Shown here one piece after another: positions 23,256-35,300 of a stretch of DNA of 64,000 nucleotides. The notes beneath the pieces are model-generated. The model did not search any database. It was given only the letters and a program-made list of their open reading frames with translations, and was not told where the DNA came from. Numbering within the stretch: the first letter of the stretch is position 1; each line of letters opens with the position of its first letter. Where the stretch lies: the NCBI GenBank assembly GCA_004154925.1, contig QJNS01000014.1:434001-498000 (forward strand), given 5' to 3'. The position numbers and the translations under genes are program-made. The stretch is from Monosporascus cannonballus (lineage: Eukaryota > Ascomycota > Sordariomycetes > Xylariales).

Positions 23256-23410
23256 GGACTGGGGATACCGGTCGAGGACGACGACACGTTTCAGCTAGAT
23301 CGCAGCATATATTCGCGGAAGCGTACCTAGCAAACCGGCGGATAGACCAGGTGATCGAGCTGTTAATGTGCGTCGTCGAGATGCGGGATGTCGTCATTCT
23401 CACAACTTGA
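23256..23410 (+). pseudogene. TPR-repeat remnant of an NLR-type protein
   Basis: The plus strand reads GLGIPVEDDDTFQLD, then after a one-base frame change SQHIFAEAYLANRRIDQVIE and LLMCVVEMRDVVILTT before a stop. The pattern SQH..AEAY.AN...D..IELL..VVE.R..V matches the tetratricopeptide repeats at the C-terminus of many fungal NACHT/NB-ARC-TPR proteins. Only one repeat is visible and no nucleotide-binding domain was found nearby. It is therefore a small decayed piece, perhaps from the same NLR locus as the gene at 21556, or an independent fragment. Confidence 0.55.
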
Positions 23411-23979
23411 TAAGATGTACACTACAACCGTCTCCCATAGGAGATTTATGATAGAGGTGTGGATAGCACTGGGAGAGGGACCGCATATTTTGACTCCCTC
23501 CGGATGCTAGGCCAACTTGCAGCGCTTTCCATAGAGACTTGCCAGTCTAGCCATATATCTGACCGAATATCAATAAGTTCGATTTCGAGGTTGAGACTTG
23601 AATAATGATGGTCTCAGTGCCTATCACCAAGCTATCTACATGCATGAACAGGCGATTTCATCTTGTTGCTACATCAATCAATAAGCCAGGTCTTTCCTTC
23701 CCTTGTACCTAGCTGTAGGAATATCCTAAATCTGCGGTCGCTGAAGTAGCCCTTGCCTTCCTTCTCTCGCTCTCCAGTTCGGGAAACCGATAGCAACTTT
23801 TTCAACGCCCTAGATTAAACAATAACTCCACTGATATCCAAGGCCATTATCCGCTAATTGCATCCAAAATGTTCCGCCGCATAGCTGACAAGTTCCAGCG
23901 ACCTGTTGCTTCACCTTCACGTAGCTGGGAAACCCAATCGTCCTCAGAGCCGTCACGAGTTTACCGCTGATGAAAGGGC

Positions 23980-24319
23980 ATGATGGAGAGCGGCCGTAAG
24001 CTTGTGACAGTTCGCCACATCTTAAAAATCGAGCCGATCAACAGAACACGCAGCCATATTGCTGTTGACGGCTGGAAAGTTGTGGTGAATTCTCAAGAGG
24101 GCTTTCAAGAGGGACAACTCGTTGTATACTTCGAAATCGACAGCTTCTTTCCTAACAACAGCTACTTCTAGGAATACTGCACCAACAGCGACGACAGCAT
24201 GGATAATGAGAAGGGATATCTCATACGCACGACAATGAGGGGAAGGCATATTTCTCAAGGTCTTGTCTTCCCTTTGGAAACATTCCCTGAGATCACTGGC
24301 GTTTTCGATATTCTCAAGA
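23980..24319 (+). pseudogene. RNA ligase (DRB0094-type family), 5' half
   Basis: MMESGRKLVTVRHILKIEPI, then AVDGWKVVVNSQEGFQEGQL and VVYFEIDSFFP, match the N-terminal domain of the RNA ligase family typified by Deinococcus DRB0094. After a TAG at 24169-24171 the same frame continues with KGYLIRTTMRGRHISQGLVF and PLETFPEITGVFDILK. The frame is then cut by a retrotransposon at 24320. The first ATG (23980) directly precedes the conserved RKLVTV. The same frame is open upstream from an ATG at 23869, but two adjacent TGA codons separate it, so 23980 is preferred. TAG probably replaces a Gln or Trp codon. These enzymes seal nicked RNA by ATP-dependent adenylation; the catalytic half is at 46062-46690. 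Confidence 0.85.
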
Positions 24320-24506
24320 TGTCACAGTTAGGCTGATCGCGAGAAAAGGTTGCATAAAGTGTGGGAAGTGATAATTATCTGACTAGAATTGAGCTCCAAG
24401 GAACGGTAGTTAGGAAGCTCTCTATATATTATGGGAGCGCCGGAATAAGGTTCTTCCGGGTATTGTGGAATTTGTTAAATAATACAGATACCCTTATTCC
24501 ATAACA
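24320..24506 (-). repeat. Family A 3' LTR (left)
   Basis: The reverse complement runs from TGTTATGGAATAAGGG to CTAACTGTGACA (187 bp). It is lightly mutated relative to the solo LTR at 20351-20537. It adjoins the ligase gene fragment through the CAAGA duplication. Confidence 0.92.
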
Positions 24507-24576
24507 TACCCCTTAAAGAAAAAGGAATTATTCCCTTAAATCTGTTTATTGTAATTTCTATAATTTTCAAATAATT

Positions 24577-24994
24577 TGTAACGAACCTGTCATATATCCA
24601 CCTGGAGGTATGAGCAGTATCCAAAAAAGGTCTTGATTTGCAGGTAACAATAGGGCGAGGAATAATTTAGTGATTTGTTCGTTAAAGAGATTTAAGTACT
24701 TTTCCCTTAATTAGAGAACGGTGCAGTTGCTTTTGACTGAGAGCTTAGATTAATAGCTAAGGAGCGAAATTAAGTAGGTGCTATTTATATGAGAAACCGA
24801 TTTATTATATATCCTAATTCCTTAAAGTGAATATGTTATGGATCTATATGATTTACGTAATTTGATTAATTTATTAGATCACTTAGATCACCTTATTTTG
24901 GCTAAGAACTCCCTTCCGGAGTTTTGCCGTAATAGGCTTATGTTAAGCCTTAAAGGTTAATTTCCTTAAAATAGGAACCTTTGTTTTTGTAATA
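24577..24994 (-). repeat. Family C copy 1, left (3') LTR
   Basis: This 418-bp LTR pairs with 31417-31834 and with the inverted LTRs at 38302 and 45208. The plus strand starts TGTAACGAACCTGTCATA. The right edge reads GTAATA where the family end TAACA is expected, one C-to-T change. It has lost 12 bp relative to the 430-bp LTRs of copy 2. Confidence 0.88.
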
Positions 24995-25095
24995 TTATTT
25001 CCTTTTTCCAAAGATTTTTGTTCCGAAAATAAAAAACCGTAAGTAGTTATTTTAATTAATTAAAGAGTTTCGGGAATTTTTAATTAATTTTTATT

Positions 25096-25575
25096 ATGTT
25101 AGGCCGTATTCGAAAGGAAAAAAAAACCTTATTTAAATTAACGCAAAACGCGCGATAGTCGTATAAATTTTATCGAAAAATTTGGCTTTAAGGTTGTTAT
25201 TTACTTAAATTATGTCCGTTTTGGGGAGTTCGATTATTTTTACGTAATGGATATTTTAAATTATAATTGTTATATTTGCCGTTAACGTTCGGTTTATAAC
25301 GTATTAAATATGAATTTTTTAGTAAAAATTAGAGAAAAACGTAAGCGTTTGCAAAAAGAATAACGCAAAATGGAGGACAAATTAATGGAACTTCTTGGTC
25401 GGCTAAAACGTTTGCGCTTTTAACAGGATATTTTGTAAAAAAAGGCCTTTATTATTTTAAAAAAAGGTTACGAAATGGATTAATTGGAAAAACAGGAAAA
25501 ATTGGAGGAGGAATAGCGATATATGGAAACGGAATAAGTACGGCTCGTTTCCGAAATAAATGCTATTACAAAGGT
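25096..25575 (+). pseudogene. Antisense accessory ORF of family C gypsy (copy 1): Cys motif plus coiled coil
   Basis: On the strand opposite to gag-pol, between the chromodomain and the 3' LTR, an ATG at 25096 opens MLGRIRKEKKTLF. After a frame change come NYVRFGEFDYFYV and a Cys-containing stretch NYNCYICR. A helical region follows: NFLVKIREKRKRLQKE, KMEDKLMELLGRLKRLR and LEKQEKLEEE. The same order of motifs occurs in copy 2 (44530-45117), so the ORF was part of the element. Stops are mostly TAA/TAG at positions where Gln or Arg codons are plausible, as RIP predicts. The function is unknown; the Cys pair plus coiled coil suggests DNA binding or oligomerisation, by inference only. Confidence 0.6.
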
Positions 25576-25754
25576 ATTTATTTTTTTCGATTGGAACGCC
25601 GTAGGGTTAGATTTAAGCGGGGGACCGTTGTTACTTATAACCTTGGCCGTACTGGAAACGGTCGGTCAGGATTTTGGCGGTAAAACGTCTTAATTAGGTT
25701 TATCGTATTCGTTAAATAATTAAATAATTCCTAAGTATTTTTTTTATATAAGTA

Positions 25755-25830
25755 TTTTTCTTATTTAATTAAGTACTGGATTTTGTTTTTAATTATTTTA
25801 GAATTTAATATTCGTTCGATTTCGTATTTA
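25755..25830 (-). pseudogene. Chromodomain remnant, family C copy 1
   Basis: The minus strand reads YEIERILNSKIIKNKIQYLI followed by K, stop, EKY. It fits the chromodomain pattern seen at the integrase C-terminus of chromoviruses (about E.ILDS......QYLVKWKGY). In the living element this domain is thought to steer integration to chromatin with particular histone marks. A Trp codon has become a stop here. Confidence 0.75.
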
Positions 25831-27959
25831 TTAAAATTTTTTTTAAGTTTTAGGTTTTTTTTTAACGGGGCGTTTCTAGGTATTGGTTTAAATAATAAAA
25901 TATAAAAGATAAGATATATTTTTATGGTTTTAGGTAATAATAATTAGTAGTTGGTTTTAGAAACGATTTTATTGATTTTAAATGGGCTAAGTTTTTTAAA
26001 ATCGAATTTATTGTTGGGTTTTTTCGTTTTGATTTATAAAATGTTCAAAGTTACATTTTATTTCTGGCGTAGTAAGTAAATTTTATTTTTTTTCGTTAAA
26101 ATTAATCTTTTAATTTTTTTTATTATAATATTAAGTTATTTGTTATTAAAAAAATCGTAATTTATTTTGGAAACGGGTTTAAATTATTTTGATTTTTGTT
26201 ATTAATATTTTTGCTTTTGGGATAATTATAATAATTTTTGGCGTTTTGTTAAGTAATTATTTGGGTCGTTAAGTTATTGTTTTATGTCCATATATAGCTA
26301 TATGTAAAAATACGCTTATATCCTTATTAATTAACGTATTATAAGTTATTTGTATTAATAATAATAATTTTACTTAATTATTTTATTAATAATTAATATA
26401 ATTACGAAAATATTATTCCAGGGTTTGGTTTAATTTTTCCGTTTAACCGTCCATTTGGGGGTAATAAGTTATAAAGAATTTAAATTTAATACCAATTTAT
26501 TTAAAAAAATTAATGCCAAATTTGGACATAAAAAGTTTATTTTAATCGGAAATAATTTTTTTTGGCATTCCGTATTTGTCCAGGTAATATCGGATAAAGG
26601 CATAAGTTAATTATTTTGCTATTACGGTTCTTTTAAAAAGTAAAAAGTACCTATACTTAATAAATTTATTAATTATTACTTATATTCCGTCGTATTTGAT
26701 TCCAGTAATTAGGTTTTTTAAAAAAAAAAAGTTAATAATAAAATCCCAAAATATGGTATTTTACGTTTTGTTAAAGATATCCGTAAGTTATAATAACTTA
26801 TAGGGCTTATGGCGTATTACCTTTGCTTTATTACAAATATTATAATTCTTAATAATTATTTTAATTATACGGCGTAATCCTGGAAAATCGTATTTCTTTT
26901 ATAGCCATCTAATAGTTTTGAAAATCTTTTAATATTTATATAACGGATTTTCATAAAATTCTTTTACGAATTACTTTTGCTGATCCTTAGGAACATAAAT
27001 TTTGTTATAGTACAGTAATTAGTTTTTTGGCTATTCTTTTAGTTATTAAACCTTTTTTTATTCCTTTATATTATATGAATTCCGGAATCGTATTAAAAGT
27101 TCGGAAATTAATTTTTTTAAGATTTCGCATAATTATATAATGTTATTTTTGTTATATTATAATATTTATATATTTTTTTAGGAACTTTAAAGTTATAATC
27201 GCCTTTATAATTAAGAATATCCGTTTGGATATTTTTTTTTTTAATATAATATATTTTAAAATTAAATTTTAATAAAAAAATTATCCAAGTTTTATATCGT
27301 TTATTTAGTTTTTATGCTTTTATAAATCGAATAAGGTTTTTATAATTAAAGTAGATATCGAAAAATTTTTTCGTTTTATTAAAAAAGGGTTTTTATTTTT
27401 TGAAAACGTTAATAATCGCCAATAGTTCCTTATCGTAAATCGGGTATTTAAATTTTGTATTTCGGAATATTTTTAAGTAATATGTTATTAAGTATTATTT
27501 GCCGTTATCCTTTAGTTATTTTAAGACGGTATTTAATATATAATTTAAAATATCCGTTTTTAGGCGTTTTTTTTTATTTACGTTAAATAATCTTATTATG
27601 GGTCCGTTAGTAATTACATCCTTTAAGATTTGGAACGTTTTCTTTGTTTTTTCTGGAAATTCAAATTTTTTTCCTATATATTTTTTGGTGGTAAGTTTCG
27701 TTAATAATTTAATTATATTTTTATATTCTTTAATTAGGCCGTATATGTAATCCGTAAATCCTAAGATTTGCCGGATATTTATAACGGTTGCCTTATTAAG
27801 GATAAGTTAATTTTTAATTACTTTTATTTTAAAACGTTAAATCTGAATTTGGCCAGGGATAAAAATATATCCCAGAAAATTTAGTTTTTACGTATGTCAC
27901 ATATTTTTGGCTGGGTTAATTCAAATATTTGCTTCGTTTAGCGTTTAAAGTATTTAGGC

Positions 27960-28060
27960 GATTTGTTTCTTGTATTTCTCCAGAGTTTCGGAATAGATGA
28001 GGATATCGTCGAGATAGACGAATATAAATTTGTCCAGAAATTTTCTGAAAATAATTATAA
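27960..28060 (-). pseudogene. Reverse transcriptase core, family C copy 1
   Basis: FLDKFIFVYLDDILIYSE, then TLEKYKK, is read without interruption on the minus strand. YLDD is the catalytic RT motif with both metal-binding Asp residues intact. This part is noticeably less mutated than surrounding sequence and than the same place in copy 2, where the motif is YFDD. Confidence 0.88.
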
Positions 28061-31000
28061 TTAGGTATTGGAAATTAGCGGAAGTATTAGTAAATCTTAT
28101 AGGTATTACTTTATATTCGTAAAGTCCATATATTATTCTAAATGCCGTTTTCCATTTTTTTTTTTGGCTATTTTGATATGGTAATAATTATTTCGGAAAT
28201 TAAATATAATAAATTATTTTGTTTTATTAACGTTTTCCTTTAACGTATTTATAAAAGTTAGGGGATATCCATTTTTAATCGTAATATTATTTAATTATTT
28301 ATAATCGATTATTTTTCTGAAAATTAGGTTTCTGTTTTCGTCGATCTTTTGCTTTTTATCCTTAATTTTCGGTACTATAAGAATGGAGTATCCGGTAGGA
28401 AAATCAAAAAATTAGATATATCCTTTTTTTAAATCAAGTTAAATATTTTTTTATAAGGTTTTTGATTTATTAAGGTTTATGTAATAAATTTTATACAGTT
28501 TAAAATAGTATTTTTCTTTAATGGGTATTTTGTGATCTTATTATCCGTATGGTGGTAATTCGTGGTTTTTTCTGTTTTTGAATAATTTCTTGAATCGTCG
28601 ATACTTAGGTGGCATTGTGAAAGCTTAATTTATAATCTGGACTTCCTTAATAACATAGCAGATTTCTTGGTCGTTTTTTTCGGGTAACTTATTTTTTTAT
28701 AAAAGCGTTTAATATTTCTAATTAATATGTAAATTGTTAAACCTAAGTTATGGTATTTTTAAAATAATATCGTATTTAGAAATGTCGGCAATATCCAGCA
28801 AAATCCGTTTTTGGTATTTTTAAATCCGTATTGGGAGTTTTTTAGTTTTTCGTAAAATTCGTCCGTTTTCGTATATTAATAAGTTTCTATCCACCGTACG
28901 TAATTTATAAGATTTTAACTTATATTTTTAAAAAATTTGATGTTTTTTTATTATTATAGGAAAAATAAAATTATTTTTTACTTTTAAGTCGATTATAGCT
29001 TTAAATATTTTATTTTTATATCGAAAAGAAATTTTTATTTAATTACGTAATCCCTTTATTATTTCGTATAAGGTTTTGTAATTTAAGGCTTTTTAATATT
29101 TTACTTTCGAAAACCCTTATTATTTTTTGATTAACGTAGCCTGCTTATAAAAAGGCGTTTTTATTTTCGAATTTTTTTAGCCATATGCTTAATACAGTAA
29201 TTATCCATATATTTATATTACCTTTTTCTGCCTAATTAATATCTGAAAGTAATTGTTTTTTTCTGGCTTAATTTTTGGTTTTATATTTTTTAAGTTATAA
29301 GGTCGGAAAAATATATTTCCGAAAAAGATATTTCCATATTTAGGAATTCGTATTAAATACAAAGCGTTAAAGCGTAATATAAATATCCTTACGATATAAC
29401 CTTTTGATTCTGTTTTAAGTTAAGATATAAATAGCAAAATTTGGGGTATTTTGGTTATCGTAAAATTTCAGTATATCGGTATTCGTTTTTAGGCTCGGTA
29501 AGCGTTCTTTTATCCCATCTAGGCCAGAAGCCATTATTTTCTTTAGTTCGAAAATAGACGAAATAATCGTTAAGATAACAGGTGGTAAAATATAACGAAT
29601 TGTAATAGTTTATTTGGGGTTTTTTAATATATATTAAGTATTCGGGAAGTTTATAAAGCTTTGGGGACAATTATTTATGGTTATTGATATCTGGTCGAAA
29701 TTAACCGTTTATATCGTATATTTTATACCTTTATATATCGAGATAACAAAGGTATCCTAGCCTTATAGTTATCTTAAAAGCCGTTTGTCCTAGGTAGTAC
29801 TTATAGGTTTTAACCTTAAAATCCTGGTAAACTAAATAATTTTCGTACTTTAGGATATTGCTTTAGATTTAAATAATTATAGTAATAATAAATTTTGGCT
29901 AAAAAAAAATCGAATTAACTTTTTTTTTTTCCTTTTCTGCCTTATTATTAATTTCTTATTTAATTATTTTGATTTTTTTTTGGGGTTAAAGAATTTTTCC
30001 TTTTTTGGAATTTTTTTTGGCGGAAAAGCGATATTTACTTTTGAAATATCCTTTTTTGCCATAATTAAAGCACTTTATTTTAAATTTATTTTTTTTAGGT
30101 TTTTTCAAAGCGGAACTTATTTTCTTTTAAGGCTTGCCCTTATCCTTCTTAATTTGGCTGCAAAAGCCCTTATCGTTACCTCGTTTGTCAGTTCTTTTTT
30201 TTTTCGAAATACCGATTAAAGGTACGTCGATCGGCAATAATAACCTTATTAATATATGCCGTAAAGAATCTAGTTTTTGGTTCCTTAAATATTTTGTTTT
30301 TAACTTACGGTTTCAGGCCGTTATAATAAAGATAAAATAATACATTTTTTAATAAATTAAAAATAACTATTAAGTAATTAAATTTAATAATATATTTAAA
30401 TATTAATTTGGTTTAGTAAAAAAAGTAAAATTACTTAATAACATTTTATTCCTTATTAGGGTTTCCGAAAAAAGCCCGTATTTATTTTTCGAAATAACCG
30501 TATTTATTAAAAATGTAATTAATAAAATCGAAAGATTTTTTTGGATATTTCTTAAGATAATCCGTTAAAACGGATTTAAACTATTCCCGGATTTATCCGG
30601 TTAATAATTAAAAAATAATTATTACTTTCTAATAATTTTTCGTTAAAAAACTTTTATAAAATTTAAGGTAAAATCTGGCTTAAATTAAAAATCCGTTAAG
30701 GTTTTTTGATTTATTATAAGGTTTAAGGGAAGTTAACTTATAACTCTTAACGTCTGGCATTTTATAGTAAGTAAAAGGTAAAATAATTCCTTTACGAATT
30801 CGGTTAATACCAAATAAAGGTAAAATCGAAATCCTTTTTTGTATTTATTTTATTTTAGTTATAAGTAAAGTTATAACTCCTTTTTCCGAATATTTCGTAT
30901 TAATTATATACGATTAGTAACCAGTTCCTTAATTTCGTCCTTTAAGGGAACCAAATTAAGGGAAAATAGGCTTTTTAGCGAATTAGGCATTTTCTTTTCG

Positions 31001-31416
31001 TAAAGCCACAATTTTTTCGGTAAGGAAATTAAATCTTTTTTCCGTCGTAAGCTTTTTTTCGCTAACATCTTGGCCCTTTTGGCCTTTGGCTAATTATTTT
31101 TCTTCTGGTTCTAAATCCTGGACCTCGATAGTTTCCTAAGGAATTAAGGAAAGCTATTGCTGGGGTTAAAAAGAAAATCCTTCTTAGGATCGAATAATAA
31201 ATAAAGTCATATTATTAATTAATCGGAAAACTTTTTCGATAAAAAATAAGTCGTTTATTTTAATTACTGATTTTTTATTAGTTGGTAATAGGGATTAAAT
31301 ATGCCGTTTATCTTTTAAACGTTATTTTATATTATCGTTTTTACTAAGTTTAAAAGAATTTATATTTAATTGGGCTTTGAATTATTTGTCGGCTATTAAT
31401 TAAGGAATTATTAAAA

Positions 31417-31834
31417 TATAACGAACTTATTATATATTTATCTGGAGATATAAGCAGTATTTAAAAAAAATCTTAATTTGCAAGTAATAATAAGGCGAAA
31501 AATAATTTAATAATTTATTCGTTAAAAAGATTTAAGTATTTTTCCCTTAATTAGAAAATGGTATAATTACCTTTAATTAAAAATTTAAATTAATAACTAA
31601 GGAACGAAATTAAATAAGTGTTATTTATATAAAAAACCGATTTATTATATATTTTAATTCCTTAAAATAAGTATGTCGTAAATTTATATGATTTACGTAA
31701 TCTGATTAATTTACCAAATTACTTAAATTACCTTATCTTGGCCAAAAACTCCCTTCCGGAGTTCTGCCGTGGTAGGCCTACGCTAGGCCTTAAAAATTGG
31801 TCTTCTCGAAACAGGAACCCCTGTTCCTATAACA
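31417..31834 (-). repeat. Family C copy 1, right (5') LTR
   Basis: The 418-bp partner of 24577-24994. It is strongly mutated on its left side. The right 100 bp (GGAGTTCTGCCGTGGTAGGCC and onward) keep more GC. The TAATT duplication follows immediately. Confidence 0.9.
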
Positions 31835-31839
31835 TAATT

Positions 31840-32278
31840 ATAGTAATAAAAAAAATAATATAATAAACTAATTTAAATAATAAAAAATAAATTATACGTA
31901 TATTAAGCATATAAAGGAAAAATTAATATTATATTTATTTTCCTTTATAATCGTTACGGTAACAAATAACGAAATACTAAAATTTATGTTTTGCTTATTT
32001 ATTTTTTAATTATTTTTTCGCATCAAAATTTTTTCTTTTTTTTCGGTTTACATAATAATTTCATAAATATTTTATATTAAGAAAAAAATCGCAATATTAA
32101 TATATATAATATAAATTATTATTATTATTATTATTAAAAATAAATATTTTTTATTTTTTATATATACGTTATGCGTATTACGAATTATTAAATATACTAA
32201 TTATTAATTATAATTATTAATAATAATAATATTAATAATAATATTAATAATAATATTAATAATAATATTAATAATAAT

Positions 32279-32309
<31 letters not shown>

Positions 32310-35300
32310 TTGTTAAATAATTTTATTTAAACTTATTAATAATAATTATAATAAATATTTTTGTAAATTTAATATGTTATAGCTATTCGTATTTACGTAA
32401 TATATATAATGCGCGCGGAAATTACTGCCATTACCATTATTACTGTAAATACCGCGGCCGATATTAAACGTAAATAAGATATTCCTATTTTACCCGTATT
32501 TACGTTTATTATTACGTTTATAACGCCTATAACGTTTATAACGTTTGTTCGTCCGCTTTATTTATATTTTGCATATAAAATGCGCCGTTTTAAATTTTAC
32601 CTTAATTATTTACATTTTATATTTACCGGCTATTCCGATAATATATATTATAATGCCGCTATAAGCAATTATTATTAACATTACGCTTTTAAATATATTT
32701 ACGTATTAATATACGTATTTTTTTATTTTTTAAAACCTTTTTATTAATTATTAATTATAATTTTGCTATTATTTACGTTATTATAATATATTTCTTAAAA
32801 GCATTTAAATATAACGCCTTTTATTATATATATTTTTTTATCCCCGTTTTTATATTTTATGGAAAATATGAACCGAAATTATGAAAAAATAAATTATTTT
32901 CGTATAGTTAGAGGTATATTTTTCGAAAAATTAAAAAAATAAAAAATATAAATATTTTTACTGTTATAATATTTATTAATATTACAGTATTTACCGGTAA
33001 TACGCCTGCTATATAGGTATAAGTATTAACTTTAATTAAGTAAATTTTCGATTTACCTTTATTATAAATATAATAATAATAATAATAATAATAATACTTT
33101 TTTTCATTTTTTAAAAAATTAAAAAACAAAATTACTTTAAAAACGTTAAACCTAATAAATTATTACGTATTTTATTTATTTTTGCGTTTTTCCGATTATA
33201 CTTATCGTAAATCTTATAAATTAAAAAATAATTTAAAATATTTAATTTATTATTTTAAAAAGATTTCGTTGATTTATTAATAAATATTACAATTATAAAT
33301 AAATAAATTATGTTGAATAACTTATAGATCTATTTTTAATATAACCATATATTTTATATATCGATATAATATAATTAAATATTAACCTTTTTATTTTTCT
33401 TTATTATAAATTTAATTATTTATTAATTATTATAGAAGTCTTTCCAAATTTAACTTAATATTAATTTTAAATCCCGAAATAAATATTTAAAAATTAAATT
33501 TTTAACCATATATTTTAATACGAATAATTTAATTTTTATTATAAAACTTATTGTTATTATTTTACAAATTAGTTTTTATAAAATTAATTTTTTAAAAAAG
33601 ATTATTATGTAATTTTGAGAAAATTACTGTATTTCGGGATTATCGGCAAATAATATATTTTTTCCGATTAATAATATTCGTGTTTCTATATTTTTATTTT
33701 TATATATGATTATTAAGAAATATATATAATAAAACTAATAAATAATTTTTTAATTATTTTAATATATTTATTAAATAAATTAATTACAAAATTTTTAATA
33801 ATATAAAGATTATGTAAATTATATTTAGACGGATGATTATTATTATATATAAAATAAAACTAATACGTTTTTTATAATTTTTAATTTATTTTTTAAATCT
33901 GATTTCGATATTAAAAGTTAGATTTTTCATTTTTTAAAAATTTAACGGTACGTAAACATTTTTTATAAGCCTAAAACAAATAACGATTTTTTAATTTAAA
34001 AATTATAAATTAAAATCTTCTTTTTAATTTATCCCGGATGATTTAAATACTTAAAAACTAATTTATTTCGATTTAACCTTTAATTTTGGATATTCTTTTA
34101 ATTTTAAAAAGAATTTATGGAGTTAATATTAATTGTTTTAATAATAAAAAAATTAATAAAATATTAATACAAAATACGAAAATAAACGTACGTTATTTAT
34201 TATAAAATAAATATAACATTTTAAGAAATATAATAAACTTTAATTTCCGTAAAATAAAAAAAACCTCCCGATATTATAACAAAATTAAATCCTTAAATCC
34301 ATATAACATTTGTTCGAATTTTACATATATTTTAATTTTTTTTAATATTATCGGAAAAAACGTAAATTATGTTGATTTATCTTTTACGAAAAATATTTAA
34401 AAAAGTTATTTTAATATTAAATTACGAATTTTAAATTCGAATTTAATAATTATAATTATAAATAGTTTAAGAGATTTAATAATATACGTAATAATATAAA
34501 TATTAACAAATAAATTAATTTTTTAAAAATTGCCGTATACGTAAATACGTAATTTATAACGTTTTAACTTTTTAATTTTATTAAATATATATATATAAAA
34601 TATTTTAAAAATGTTAATTTAAATTTAGTTTATATAATTAAAATTTCTTTTATATTTTGCGTTTCGTAAACGCCTTAATTTCTTTTTCAATACCCTCCTT
34701 AAAAATTTACTTTAAAATATTTTTCGAAATACTTTTAAACTTTAAATAACTTAATTAATTAATCCATATAAATCTTAAATTTATTAGGTATTACGTATAA
34801 TTTTTTTAATATTTTGTATAATATTTTTACCGTAATTATTATATATAAAATATAAAGTTTTTCGTATTTCTATTTTGCCGTATATTGTAATAACGAGAAT
34901 AAATAATTAATTTCCTTCTAATTTCGATTTAAAGTTAAATATATTTTGTTATTTCTGTAAGTTACAATAATATTTACCGAATAAACGTTATTATTTTTAA
35001 TTTTAATAAGCCTTTTTTGTTTTTATAAGTTTTTATTTTTACAAATAATTATTTACGATTATTTTCTCTCATTCTTCTTAAATATAATAGTACGGAAATT
35101 AAAGTTTTTTAAATTATCGGAACTTTCTTTATTTATTGGAATCCCGAATTTAAATTTAAATATATATAAATAAATTAATTTATTTATAGTTCTCATTAAA
35201 TATATTTCTCGGAAAAGCTTTTTCGTATTATTTTCTTCGCTGTAAGCCTTTAAATATTTTACGGGCTTTATACCTTTAGCAAATAATTAAACCTTAACTT

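Larger units (their letters stand above)
24577..31834 (-). mobile_element. Ty3/gypsy chromovirus, family C copy 1
   Basis: The 7258-bp element has 418-bp LTRs (24577-24994 and 31417-31834) and exact TAATT duplications (24572-24576 and 31835-31839). Its minus strand carries, in order, a gag zinc knuckle CFNYGKKGYFKSKY (about 30035-30085), reverse transcriptase with FLDKFIFVYLDDILIYSE (about 27985-28040), and a C-terminal chromodomain trace YEIERILNSK...IQYLIK (about 25755-25830). The order gag-RT-integrase-chromodomain identifies a chromovirus. The zinc-knuckle Cys codons have become Tyr by G-to-A. Many stops make it inactive, although the RT active site is intact. It inserted into family A. 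Confidence 0.92.

Noticed and set aside
32908..33129. 73-codon minus-strand frame with a Tyr run
   Set aside because: The Tyr run is a translated TAA/ATT microsatellite; no coding signal.
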